Positions 9,207 to 17,589 of a DNA stretch of 64,000 nucleotides are shown piece after piece. The position numbers were made by a program, and so were the translations under genes. Every line of letters starts with the position of its first letter. Within the stretch, counting starts at the first letter, position 1. The notes beneath the pieces are model-generated. The model ran no database searches. It saw nothing but the letters and a program-made list of their open reading frames with translations, and was not told where the DNA came from. This stretch comes from Burkholderiales bacterium (GTDB taxonomy: Bacteria > Pseudomonadota > Gammaproteobacteria > Burkholderiales > Burkholderiaceae_C): the NCBI GenBank assembly GCA_028868855.1, contig JAGWTR010000003.1:62001-126000 (forward strand), read 5' to 3'.

Positions 9207-9719
9207 TCAGTTGTGCGAAGGGAAGATGCCCTGCAGCGCAATCACAAAGTTCAACGCCAAAAAGGGTTGCATGTTGTCGTGGGCTTGCCCAGCGCCGGTG
9301 GCGCCGATGCTGTCGGGGTTCAAGGGCGTGGTGGGCGACGCGGCGGGCGCGTAGATGTCACGCCCCCCGCGGGGTTTGGCCGCCAGCACCGTGCCCCCTG
9401 GGGAGGTCATGTTGGCTAGATCGGCCGAGGCCTGCAGGCGGTGCTGGTGGGCGGGGACCTCGTTGGCGTTCAAGGTGTGGGCCTCTTCCCCCAGCGGCTG
9501 GCCTTGTGAGGAGGCCGGCCCCACATGCATGGGCGCGCGGCCACGAAGATCGGGCAAGGCAAAGTTGGTTTGGCCATTGCCACCGTACTGGGTGCCCAGC
9601 AGCGAAAACAGGGCTTGATTCTGGTTGATCGGCAGCAACTGGCCGTTGCAAAGCGCCCAGCCTTTTGGGGCAAACGCAAAACTCACCGGGCGGATTTCGC
9701 CCAGGAACGGGGTGGACAT
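9207..9719 (-). CDS. Phage tail collar domain protein (microcystin-dependent protein type), copy 1
   Basis: The 170-residue paralogue starts MSTPFLGEIRPVSF and contains PKGWALCNGQLL, GTQYGGNGQTNFALPDL and VPAHQHRL, ending in FVIALQGIFPSHN. It is the first of three tandem copies and follows a PEP-CTERM gene by 23 bases, so all are probably one transcript. Like the others it lacks an export signal, so how it would leave the cell is unclear. Confidence 0.9.
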   Translation of the reverse strand: MSTPFLGEIRPVSFAFAPKGWALCNGQLLPINQNQALFSLLGTQYGGNGQTNFALPDLRGRAPMHVGPASSQGQPLGEEAHTLNANEVPAHQHRLQASADLANMTSPGGTVLAAKPRGGRDIYAPAASPTTPLNPDSIGATGAGQAHDNMQPFLALNFVIALQGIFPSHN

Positions 9720-9742
9720 GACAGTCTCCTTGTGAAGTGCGC

Positions 9743-10447
9743 TCAGGCGGCCCGCTGGGCACGACCACGCAGACCCAGACCGATCAGGCCCAGGCCGACC
9801 ATGCTCATGGCGAGGGTGCCGGGTTCGGGCACGGCGGTGGTTTGCAGGGTGATCTTGAAGTCGGCGTAGTTGTTCGAGGTGCCGGTGCCGCGATCCACGA
9901 ACTGCAGCGCATCCAGCGCCAGCACGAAGCCGTGGCTGGACGTCAGGTGGATGAAGGAGGCAGCCTGCAAGGCGGGCAGATTGCTCAGGCCGGTGGACAC
10001 GGAAGTGCCAAAGCCGTCGGTGGCGGTGTAGCTCAGGCCGGTGATGAGTTCGCCTGGCACCGTCAGGCCGGAGAACTCATAGCGGGCTGGTGTGCCACCC
10101 GTGCCCAGGTAGCCCGTGGTGCCGTTGTCGGCGCCTTGCAGCACGCGCACATACACATCGTGGCCCTTGAAATCGATGAGTTCACCCAAGTTGTCGTTGG
10201 ACAACATGAAGCTGCCCACATTGGTGCCGTTGCCCGGACTGAATTCCACCGCCGAGCTGACGGCGACCGTGTCGCTCAGGGCGATGGGGGTGGGGTCAAA
10301 GGCGGTGCCGCCGGGCGCCAGCAGGCTCACGGTGACGTTGCCGCTCAGGTCGGCGGCATGGACGGTGGTGGCTGGCAGCCACGCGCTGGCGAGCACGAGG
10401 CTCAGCCCAAGGCGCCGCAGTGGCCGGGGCAGATGGGGCAAGGTCAT
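9743..10447 (-). CDS. PEP-CTERM sorting domain protein heading the tail-collar operon
   Basis: The 234-residue precursor has a signal peptide (positive RPLRR, hydrophobic core, cleavage near VHA at 31) and a C-terminal PEP-CTERM signal: VPEPGT from 206, a Gly/Leu-rich helix, and RGRAQR. The middle is a predicted beta-rich region without a known domain. The ATG at 10447 is preceded by AGGAG at good spacing, whereas the longer TTG start at 10513 would precede an implausible leader. It is the first gene of the operon with three tail-collar genes, which suggests a surface location for the system. Confidence 0.87.
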   Translation of the reverse strand: MTLPHLPRPLRRLGLSLVLASAWLPATTVHAADLSGNVTVSLLAPGGTAFDPTPIALSDTVAVSSAVEFSPGNGTNVGSFMLSNDNLGELIDFKGHDVYVRVLQGADNGTTGYLGTGGTPARYEFSGLTVPGELITGLSYTATDGFGTSVSTGLSNLPALQAASFIHLTSSHGFVLALDALQFVDRGTGTSNNYADFKITLQTTAVPEPGTLAMSMVGLGLIGLGLRGRAQRAA

Positions 10448-10566
10448 GAGAACTCCTGGAACGCTTGTGAATGCAAAAAAAGTGCCGTCCATCAAGCCAT
10501 AGACGTCTGGCAAAAACCATCCCTAACTTGGGGTGCGGGCACTGCGGGGGCTGACAAAATGGCGCC

Positions 10567-11127
10567 ATGACCCGCTACCTCATCCTCCCCGGCTGGAATG
10601 ATTCCGGTCCCGATCACTGGCAGACCCGCTGGGCGCATTTGCATGGCGACCAGGCGCACTTCACCCGCGTCGAGCAAGACGACTGGCACTGGCCCAAGCG
10701 GGGCGACTGGATGATGCGGCTGGACGAAACCCTGCTGGCCGATGCCACCTTGTTGCACACGCCTGCCGTGCTGGTGGCGCACAGTCTGGGCTGTCATTTG
10801 GTGGCCGCGTGGGCCGCGCATTCGCAACACACGGCGCGGGTGCGGGCGGCGCTGCTGGTGGCGCCGCCGGATCTGGATGGCGAATCCTTCGCAGCGGGGG
10901 TGCCGCCGCAGCTGCACGGCTGGCGTGGCGTGCTGCGTCAGCGCCTGCCGTTTGCTGCTGTGTTGCTGGCCTCGCGCAATGATCCGCACGCCTCCAAGGC
11001 GCGCAGCCTGCAGCTGGCCAGTGATTGGGGCGCGGTGTTCGAAGACCTGGGTGAGGTCGGGCACGTCAACGCCGCCTCCGGCCATGGTGATTGGCCGCAA
11101 GGCTGGGCGCGTTTGCGCCAGATCTGA
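10567..11127 (+). CDS. RBBP9/YdeN-family alpha/beta hydrolase
   Basis: The 186-residue cytoplasmic protein has the RBBP9/YdeN hallmarks: LPGWNDSGPDHW near the N-terminus, the nucleophile elbow AHSLG with S73, an aspartate in SRNDP (D139), and the GHVN histidine (H166) followed by SGHGDWP. These form a serine hydrolase triad. The substrate is unknown. It ends 16 bases before parB and is probably cotranscribed with it; a hydrolase of this type in front of parB is familiar in related genomes (from memory, not checked here). Confidence 0.87.
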   Translation: MTRYLILPGWNDSGPDHWQTRWAHLHGDQAHFTRVEQDDWHWPKRGDWMMRLDETLLADATLLHTPAVLVAHSLGCHLVAAWAAHSQHTARVRAALLVAPPDLDGESFAAGVPPQLHGWRGVLRQRLPFAAVLLASRNDPHASKARSLQLASDWGAVFEDLGEVGHVNAASGHGDWPQGWARLRQI

Positions 11128-11143
11128 AGGACAATTGAACACT

Positions 11144-12052
11144 ATGGCAACAAAAAAATCCAAAGGCTTGGGCATGGGCCTGGAAGCCCTGCTGGGCCCC
11201 AAGGTCAGCGACACCCCCGCATCGGCGGCGCCGGATGGCCTGCCCACGACCCTCAAACTCGACCAACTGCAGGCGGGCAAGTACCAGCCGCGCACGCGCA
11301 TGGACGAGGGCTCCTTGTACGAGTTGGCCGAGAGCATCCGCACCCAGGGCATCATGCAGCCCATCCTGGTGCGGCCGGTGGGCCCCAAGGGTGAGGGCCG
11401 CTATGAAATCATCGCCGGTGAACGCCGCTCCCGCGCCGCCCGGCTGGCCGGCCTGAGCGATGTGCCGGTGCTGGTCAAGGAGGTGCCCGACGAGGCTGCC
11501 GCCGTGATGGCGCTGATTGAAAACATCCAGCGCGAAGACCTCAACCCGCTTGAAGAAGCGCAGGGCCTGCAACGCCTGACGCATGAGTTTGGCTTGACGC
11601 ACGAGCAGGCGGCGCAGGCCGTGGGCCGATCGCGCAGCGCCGCCAGCAACTTGCTGCGTCTGTTGAACCTGGCCGATGCGGTGCAGGGCATGCTGATGGC
11701 CGGTGACATCGACATGGGCCACGCGCGTGCCTTACTGGCGCTGGACAAGGCCCAGCAGGTCACCACGGCGCACGAGATCGCGGGCAAGAAGCTCAGCGTG
11801 CGTGATACCGAAAAACTCGTCGCCAAGCGGGTCGGCGCCGGCCGCCAGACGCCGCTGATGCGCCTCAAGCAGGACAAGTCCCGCGATGTGTTGCGCCTGG
11901 AAGAAGAGCTGTCCGACCTGTTGACTGCGCAGCTGGAGATCCGCGTCAAGAAGCGCACCAAGCGCGGTGAGCAAGGCGAGCTGGCCATCCAGTTCGGCAG
12001 CCTGGAAGAGCTCAACGGCCTGATCGACAAGTTGCGCCGGCCGTCGGCCTGA
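11144..12052 (+). CDS. parB: Chromosome-partitioning protein ParB (Spo0J family)
   Basis: ParB binds parS, spreads along DNA as a CTP-dependent clamp and works with ParA to segregate origins. The 302-residue protein has the N-terminal GLGMGLEALLG, the CTP-binding box with IIAGERRSRAARLAG at about 89-103, the helix-turn-helix around 150-173 (THEQAAQAVGRSRSA), and a C-terminal dimer domain ending in GSLEELNGLIDKL. Matching parS sites lie 5-6 kb upstream in mnmG and rsmG. It is followed at 14 bases by a methyltransferase gene. Confidence 0.96.
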   Translation: MATKKSKGLGMGLEALLGPKVSDTPASAAPDGLPTTLKLDQLQAGKYQPRTRMDEGSLYELAESIRTQGIMQPILVRPVGPKGEGRYEIIAGERRSRAARLAGLSDVPVLVKEVPDEAAAVMALIENIQREDLNPLEEAQGLQRLTHEFGLTHEQAAQAVGRSRSAASNLLRLLNLADAVQGMLMAGDIDMGHARALLALDKAQQVTTAHEIAGKKLSVRDTEKLVAKRVGAGRQTPLMRLKQDKSRDVLRLEEELSDLLTAQLEIRVKKRTKRGEQGELAIQFGSLEELNGLIDKLRRPSA

Positions 12053-12066
12053 GGCGAGTTGCTCTG

Positions 12067-12810
12067 ATGCCCTGGCCATTGCCGGCCTTGTTGACTTGGG
12101 CCTTGGCCTGGGGCCTGTGCCTGGCCTTGCGCTTGGCCGCTGCGCCATCCTGGGCCGTGCTGGCCTGGCCGACGGCGCTCGGGGCCTTGTTGGCATTGTG
12201 GCCGCGCCTGGCCGCCACGCCCTGGCGCCGTGTGTTTGTGGCGGGGGGCTTCCCGCTGTCGGTGCTGGCCTTGGGGCAGGGCAGTGGCTTGCCTGCCTGG
12301 GCCTGGTTGGCCCCGCTGGCGCTCTTGCTGCTGGCCTATCCCGTCAATGCCTGGCGCGATGCGCCGGTGTTCCCGACCCCGAAAGGCGCCTTGGCCGATT
12401 TGCCCCAGCATGCGCCTTTGCCGGAGACGGCCCGCATTCTGGACGCCGGTTGTGGCCTGGGCGATGGCTTGGCCGAACTGCACCGCGCCTATCCGCAGGC
12501 CCAATTGCAGGGCATCGAGTGGAGCTGGCCTTGGCGCCTGGTGTGCGGTCTGCGCTGCCCCTGGGCCACCGTGCGCCGCGCCGACATGTGGGCCGCCGAC
12601 TGGTCGGGCTTTGACCTGGTCTACCTGTTTCAACGGCCTGAATCCATGCCGCGCGCCATCGACAAGGCCCGCCGCGAGATGAAGCCCGGCGCCTGGCTGG
12701 TCAGCCTGGAGTTCGAGGCGCTGGACTCACGTGGCGTGCCGCTGCCTGCGCAGGCCCGCTTCAAGCTGCCAAACGGGCGCCCGGTGTGGGTGTATCGGCC
12801 CGTGGGGTGA
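12067..12810 (+). CDS. Membrane-anchored class I SAM-dependent methyltransferase
   Basis: The first 95 residues are very hydrophobic and should form about three membrane helices. A soluble class I methyltransferase domain follows, with the SAM-binding motif DAGCGLGDG at 126-134, an acidic post-I position (GIEWSW) and a motif IV-like FDLVYLF. The combination of membrane anchor and methyltransferase suggests a hydrophobic or envelope substrate, but none can be named. It lies 14 bases behind parB. Confidence 0.8.
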   Translation: MPWPLPALLTWALAWGLCLALRLAAAPSWAVLAWPTALGALLALWPRLAATPWRRVFVAGGFPLSVLALGQGSGLPAWAWLAPLALLLLAYPVNAWRDAPVFPTPKGALADLPQHAPLPETARILDAGCGLGDGLAELHRAYPQAQLQGIEWSWPWRLVCGLRCPWATVRRADMWAADWSGFDLVYLFQRPESMPRAIDKARREMKPGAWLVSLEFEALDSRGVPLPAQARFKLPNGRPVWVYRPVG

Positions 12811-12836
12811 CACGGCAAGAACGGGGCGTCTACACT
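12807..12836 (+). promoter_or_regulatory. Candidate sigma-70 promoter of the flavin reductase gene
   Basis: GTGACA (12807-12812) and TACACT (12831-12836) are 18 bases apart. The -35 overlaps the stop codon of the methyltransferase gene. The -10 sits in the loop of a 7-base inverted repeat (12823-12829 GGGGCGT and 12855-12861 ACGCCCC) that ends just before the ATG at 12863, so the leader could be only about 20 bases. Confidence 0.5.
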
Positions 12837-12862
12837 GGAGGACCTGCCCTAGAAACGCCCCG

Positions 12863-13375
12863 ATGTCTCTGCCCCCAGACCCTGCTGTCATTCCACCGTT
12901 CACGTCCGAAGATCTCCGTGCCGCGCTGGGGCAGTTCACCACCGGCGTGACCATCGTGACGACCCACACGCCGCAAGGGCATTTGGTGGGATTGACCGCC
13001 AACTCCTTCAACTCGGTGTCGCTGTCGCCGCCCTTGGTGCTGTGGAGCCTGGCGAACAAGTCCACATCCTTGCCGGGTTTTATTTCCTCCGCGCATTACG
13101 CCATCAATGTGCTGGCCGCCGATCAGCGTCTGTTGGCCGAGCGTTTCGCGACGCGGGGCATCGACCGGTTCGAGGGCGTGAACTGGCGACCGGGCATGAC
13201 CGGTGCGCCGGTGATCCAGGGGGCGGTGGCGGTCTTCGAATGCGCCCACCGCCACCATTACGACGAAGGCGACCACGTCATTTTTGTGGGCCGGGTGGAG
13301 CATTGCACGCGCCGCGTGGGCGCCGCGCCTCTGGTGTTTCAGGGCGGGCGTTTTTTCACCGATCTGAATTGGTAA
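12863..13375 (+). CDS. Flavin reductase-like protein (FMN-binding split barrel)
   Basis: The 170-residue protein has the flavin reductase pattern: FTTGVTIVTT near the N-terminus, LTANSFNSVSLSPPLVLWSL for FMN binding, and GDHVIFVGRVE near the C-terminus. Members reduce FMN or FAD with NAD(P)H, often to feed a monooxygenase; no monooxygenase is adjacent. Its TAA and the TAA of the convergent kinase gene form the palindrome TAAGGCCTTA (13373-13382). Confidence 0.88.
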   Translation: MSLPPDPAVIPPFTSEDLRAALGQFTTGVTIVTTHTPQGHLVGLTANSFNSVSLSPPLVLWSLANKSTSLPGFISSAHYAINVLAADQRLLAERFATRGIDRFEGVNWRPGMTGAPVIQGAVAVFECAHRHHYDEGDHVIFVGRVEHCTRRVGAAPLVFQGGRFFTDLNW

Positions 13376-13379
13376 GGCC

Positions 13380-15029
13380 TTACTGGGAGGCGGCCCCGAC
13401 CTGTATCTCTTGGGCGTGGCGATCCAGCAGTTGGAGCAGCCGCGCGACGTCCAGGGGCTTGGTCAGGTAATCCAGAAAACCACGGGCCTGGGCCGCGCTG
13501 ATTTGGTCGGGCATGGCATCGGCCGACAGGGCCACGCGGGGGATGTCGGAGGTGTCGGCATCGCGGGCCAGCGCGTCCGACACATCCAGGCCGCTCATGT
13601 CGCCCAGGTGCATGTCCAGCAGCAGCAAATCGGGCGGCATGCTCCGGGCCATTTCAATGGCTTCGGCGCCACATCGGGCCACCTCCAGCATCCACTTCGG
13701 TCGCATGTGCAGCACTTGGCGCACCAGTTCGACGTTGACGGCGTTGTCTTCGGCGTACAAGATGGTGAACCGGCCCGGGTTGAGCGTGTCCAAGGCGCCC
13801 CAGCCTGAACGGGGGCCGGTGCGCCCGCCCATGCCGGAGTGGGCGGCTTCGATCTCGGCGTGCGGGTTGCGGGTCGCCGGCAGCCAGACCTGAAACCGCG
13901 TGCCCACATCCACCTGACTGCTCACTTCGAGGCGGCCATGCATCAGGTCAACCAGGCGCTTGACGATGACCAGCCCGATGCCGGTGCCTTCCACCGTGGT
14001 GCGCTCGGCCCCCAGCCGGTTGAAGGGTTCGAACAGGTGGGTTTGCTGTTCTTCACTCAGGCCACGCCCGGTGTCGACCACGCTGATGACCACCGAGGCC
14101 TCCACGGCTTGGGCTTCGACCATCACGCGCCCGCCGGGGCGGTTGTATTTGATGGCGTTGGACAGCAGGTTGACCATGATCTGGCGCAGCCGGACCCGAT
14201 CGGCCTTGATGAACAGGGAGTCGTCCGCTGGGGTGTGTACGAGGCTCAACTGGGTCTGGCTGGCCTGGTTGCTGACCAGGGCCACCGCCTCGTCCAGCAC
14301 GCCGGACACCGACAGGGCTTCCAGGTTCAGGGTCAGCCCACCCGCTTCGATGCGGGATAAGTCCAGCACGTCGGAGAGCATGGCCAGCAGGTGCGCGCCG
14401 GCGTTCTCGATGTGCGCCACTTTTTTCTTCTGCGCTTCGTTGAGCGGATTGTTGCGGTCCACGCGCAGCAGCTGTGCAAAACCCAGCATGGCATTGAGCG
14501 GTGTGCGCAACTCGTGGCTCATGCTGGAGAGGAAGTCCGTCTTGGCCTTGCTCGCGCGCTCGGCCGCTTTGGCTGAGGTCATGGCCTCCTCAAAGCGACG
14601 CCGCTCCGAGATGTCTTCCAGGAGCGCGACAAAATATTGCGCCAACCCCTGCGCATCGCGCACCAATGCCACGGTCAGCAGGGCCCAGACGCCTGACCCA
14701 TCGGGGCGGCTGTAAAACCGCTCCAGCTTGTAGCGGTTTTGCTGACCGGCCAGCGTGGCCTCGATCAAGGCGCTCTCGGTGGCGAGGTCGTCGGGCGGCG
14801 CGATGTCTTGTTGATGCAGCTGCAAGAGCTGATCTCGACGGTGTCCGGTGATCTCGGCAAAGCGTGGGTTGACTTCCAGGAAGCGCCCGCTGAGGGACAG
14901 GCGAGCGATGCCAATGCCGGCGGCCTCGAACATCTGGCGATAGTGCTCGTCGCGGCGGGGCGGCGCGTCATCGGTGTTTTGGGGGGCGGACGGGCTGACC
15001 ATGGAAGCAAGGGGCTGAACAAACACCAT
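13380..15029 (-). CDS. Hybrid sensor histidine kinase (PAS-HisKA-HATPase-REC)
   Basis: The 549-residue cytoplasmic protein has a PAS domain (about 29-140), a dimerisation/phosphoacceptor helix with SHELRTPL (H172), a HATPase domain (N-box NLLSNAIKYN at 287-296, GRGL at 321, GTGIGL at 349), and a C-terminal receiver domain (about 421-540) with D472 in LLLLDMHLGD. It has no membrane segment, so it senses an internal signal through PAS. It lies upstream of neither a DNA-binding regulator nor an obvious target, but next to two diguanylate cyclases. An ATG at 15002 is an alternative start. Confidence 0.92.
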   Translation of the reverse strand: MVFVQPLASMVSPSAPQNTDDAPPRRDEHYRQMFEAAGIGIARLSLSGRFLEVNPRFAEITGHRRDQLLQLHQQDIAPPDDLATESALIEATLAGQQNRYKLERFYSRPDGSGVWALLTVALVRDAQGLAQYFVALLEDISERRRFEEAMTSAKAAERASKAKTDFLSSMSHELRTPLNAMLGFAQLLRVDRNNPLNEAQKKKVAHIENAGAHLLAMLSDVLDLSRIEAGGLTLNLEALSVSGVLDEAVALVSNQASQTQLSLVHTPADDSLFIKADRVRLRQIMVNLLSNAIKYNRPGGRVMVEAQAVEASVVISVVDTGRGLSEEQQTHLFEPFNRLGAERTTVEGTGIGLVIVKRLVDLMHGRLEVSSQVDVGTRFQVWLPATRNPHAEIEAAHSGMGGRTGPRSGWGALDTLNPGRFTILYAEDNAVNVELVRQVLHMRPKWMLEVARCGAEAIEMARSMPPDLLLLDMHLGDMSGLDVSDALARDADTSDIPRVALSADAMPDQISAAQARGFLDYLTKPLDVARLLQLLDRHAQEIQVGAASQ

Positions 15030-15089
15030 CTCAGTTGGTATTGCCGCGACCCCAGTGATGGTGGACCTCTGGTCACGGCATCAACTGTC

Positions 15090-16250
15090 TCACACTTGTG
15101 GGATGTCGACCAGCGGCGATTGTGTGGCGCCGTGGTGCAGGGCCGCTTGCACGACGATCCGGTTGCGACCCTGCTCCTTGGCGGTGTACAGGGCGCGGTC
15201 GGCGCGCTCTAAGGTGTCGTGCAGGGTTTCGCCGTCGGGGTGATTGGTCAGTCCGGCCGAAAACGTCACCTGCAAGGCGCTGGCGCTGGAGTTTGCCAGG
15301 TGTTCGCGCAGGCGCTCGCCGATGCGCAGCAGGGCTGCTTGAGCGCCTTCCAGGGTTTCGTCGGGCAAGAGCAGCAAGAACTCTTCACCGCCCCAGCGGG
15401 CCAGCACATCGGTCTTGCGCAAAGCCTCCAGACCGGCCAGCGCGAACTCCTTGAGCACCAGGTCGCCGACGTTGTGGCCGTGCTGGTCGTTGATGCGCTT
15501 GAAATGGTCCAGATCGAGCAGGGCCAGGCAGAACGACTCGCCGGTGCGTGACTGGCGGTCGGCTTCCTGGTCCAGGCGCAACTGCATGTGGCGTCGGTTG
15601 ACCAAGCGGGTCAGCTCATCGCGCGAGGCGATGTCCTCCAGCAGGTCCAGGGCATGGGCCAGCTCGCGGCGCTGTTCCACCAGGCGGGCGCGCACCTGGC
15701 CGATGTAGATGGCCACCGCAGACAAAGCCGGCAGGATGGAGGCGGTCACGATGAACTTGATGACCTCGAATCGGACGTCGAACTGGTCTGGGGCGGCCCT
15801 GACCATGGCCACCATCACGGCCGCCAGGCTGAGCATGGCGAACGCGCTCAGCTGCATGACCTGGCGCGCGTTCAGCGTGAACATGCCAAACACCAGCACC
15901 AGCGACATCAGCCCGAGCACCGAACTGCGCACCGGCCCGCTGATCACGTAGGCGGCCAGGATGCCCACCAGGGCGTACAGGCTTTGCGGCACATCCAGGC
16001 CGGGGCGCGCCAGCCGTGTCGACCAGCCGGTGCGCACCAGCAGGTAAAACACAGGCGGGCCAATCCACAGGTAGGCACACAGCCACCGACCCGCTTGGGG
16101 GGGGATCATGTCGATGTGCATGCCGTAGAGCAGCACGCCGGTGCTCACCGCGTAGCCGTACAGCGCAATCAGGGTCAACTTGACCCGAATGCGCAGCTTG
16201 TGCTGCGAGCCGAGAATGAGCTGATCCAGTCTATGCAGCAGATTGGTCAT
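15090..16250 (-). CDS. Membrane diguanylate cyclase (GGDEF), second of a tandem pair
   Basis: The 386-residue protein has about six N-terminal membrane helices (22-185), a short coiled linker and a GGDEF domain with GGEEF at 287-291 and an intact inhibitory I-site RKTD at 278-281. It should make c-di-GMP from two GTP and be inhibited by product. The ATG at 16250 lies 20 bases inside the upstream cyclase gene, suggesting coupled translation. The two proteins share SGPV/TGPI and VFGMF/VFGIF membrane motifs and the DVLARWGGEEF core, so they are tandem duplicates. Confidence 0.93.
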   Translation of the reverse strand: MTNLLHRLDQLILGSQHKLRIRVKLTLIALYGYAVSTGVLLYGMHIDMIPPQAGRWLCAYLWIGPPVFYLLVRTGWSTRLARPGLDVPQSLYALVGILAAYVISGPVRSSVLGLMSLVLVFGMFTLNARQVMQLSAFAMLSLAAVMVAMVRAAPDQFDVRFEVIKFIVTASILPALSAVAIYIGQVRARLVEQRRELAHALDLLEDIASRDELTRLVNRRHMQLRLDQEADRQSRTGESFCLALLDLDHFKRINDQHGHNVGDLVLKEFALAGLEALRKTDVLARWGGEEFLLLLPDETLEGAQAALLRIGERLREHLANSSASALQVTFSAGLTNHPDGETLHDTLERADRALYTAKEQGRNRIVVQAALHHGATQSPLVDIPQV

Positions 16251-17418
16251 GTGCGGCAGCCGTGGCGGTGGCATCAACAGGTGGGGCGTGGAGGTGGGCC
16301 TGCTCAACGGCAATTTCGGTGCGGTTGCGGCCGTTTTTCTTGGCCTCATACAGCGCTCGGTCGGCGCGTTCGATGCAGGTATCCAAGGGCTCACCGTTCG
16401 AGTAACCCGTCAGGCCGGCCGAAAACGTCACCGGCAGGATCAGTTGGTCCAGCACCAGCGGCGATTTGCTCAGTTTGTCTCGAATGCGCTCAATGCCAAG
16501 CTGGGCCAGATCGGGCGTGGTGTTCACCAGCAGCAGCAGGAATTCCTCGCCACCCCAGCGGGCCAGCACGTCGACCTCGCGAAGGGCCGCGTGGGCTTGT
16601 TCGGCGAAGTGGCGCAGCACCTCATCGCCGACCCCGTGGCCGTGGGTGTCGTTGACGCGCTTGAAGTGGTCCAGGTCCAGGATGGCCAGACAGAAGGGAT
16701 GGAAGCCCGAGCGGCCCAGACGCTGCTGATGCTGGTTCAGCACATCGCGCATGTGGCGCCGGTTGCACAGGCCGGTCAGTTCGTCCCGTGTGGCCAGGAT
16801 CTGGATGCGCGTCACCGCCTGGGCCAGTTCATCCTTTTGGGCCTGCAATTTGGCGCGCAGGCTGCTGAGTTGGGCAGCCAGCATCGAAATCGTCGGGACG
16901 ATGGAGGCCGTCAGCACGAAGTGCGCGACTTCGAGCTTGAGCGGGTAGTAGACGGGGTCGGTGCGCATCTTGTAGACCATGGCCAGGCCCATCAACGTCA
17001 CCGTGTAGGCGGCGGCGATCTTGGACGCACGCGCCTTGAGGTTGAAGATGCCAAACACCATCACCAGCGTCAGCAGCATCATGGTCGAGCCATGGATCGG
17101 GCCGGTGATGGAGTAGGCGCCCACGATCAGGGTCAGGGAGGCCAGGATCTGGGGCAGGGTCAGGGCCGGGTCTTCGAATCGCAGATTGAATCCGCTGCGC
17201 AAGGCCGCATACCAGACCAGGGCATTGATCACGATGAGGACGGTGAACACCTGCACATCGCCGATGTCCATGAAGCCCGCCCAGCAGGCATAACCCATCA
17301 ACGCCACGCAGATCACGTAGACGCTGGTCGCCAGCAGCGAGCGTGTGATGCGCAGTCGCTGCTTGGCGTCGGTCGTGAAGACCACGTCGGCAAGTCGGCG
17401 GAGGGTTGGAGTTCGCAT
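16231..17418 (-). CDS. Membrane diguanylate cyclase (GGDEF), first of a tandem pair
   Basis: The 395-residue protein has six likely membrane helices (about 28-182), a linker helix and a complete GGDEF domain: DLDHFKRVND for Mg/GTP binding, I-site REVD at 280-283 and GGEEF at 289-293. The sensor part has no named domain. The gene overlaps the downstream paralogue by 20 bases. A perfect AT-rich inverted repeat lies 65 bases upstream of the start (17483-17499) and could be a control site. Confidence 0.93.
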   Translation of the reverse strand: MRTPTLRRLADVVFTTDAKQRLRITRSLLATSVYVICVALMGYACWAGFMDIGDVQVFTVLIVINALVWYAALRSGFNLRFEDPALTLPQILASLTLIVGAYSITGPIHGSTMMLLTLVMVFGIFNLKARASKIAAAYTVTLMGLAMVYKMRTDPVYYPLKLEVAHFVLTASIVPTISMLAAQLSSLRAKLQAQKDELAQAVTRIQILATRDELTGLCNRRHMRDVLNQHQQRLGRSGFHPFCLAILDLDHFKRVNDTHGHGVGDEVLRHFAEQAHAALREVDVLARWGGEEFLLLLVNTTPDLAQLGIERIRDKLSKSPLVLDQLILPVTFSAGLTGYSNGEPLDTCIERADRALYEAKKNGRNRTEIAVEQAHLHAPPVDATATAAAHDQSAA

Positions 17419-17482
17419 GAATGAAGGTCAATCGATATAGTGGAATTTCGGCCATTGCCCCGAGACCTTGAGGGTTTAGGAC

Positions 17483-17499
17483 ATTCAAATAATTTGAAT
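17483..17499. repeat. Perfect AT-rich inverted repeat between the cyclase and cytochrome b561 genes
   Basis: ATTCAAAT and ATTTGAAT flank a single A. In a GC-rich genome such an AT-rich perfect palindrome between divergent genes is a candidate operator. The rest of the 171-base gap shows no clear promoter. Confidence 0.5.
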
Positions 17500-17589
17500 T
17501 TATGGTTGAGGTTGGCGCAACGAATTTCACGGGTCATCCTGTAACCTAACCAACATGGTGTTTGGCCACAACAAAACAAGGGACTGCTG

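Noticed and set aside
8123-9719. Prophage tail region
   Set aside because: Only tail collar domain proteins are present. There is no tape measure, sheath, tube, baseplate, integrase or lysis gene, and neighbours are host-type.
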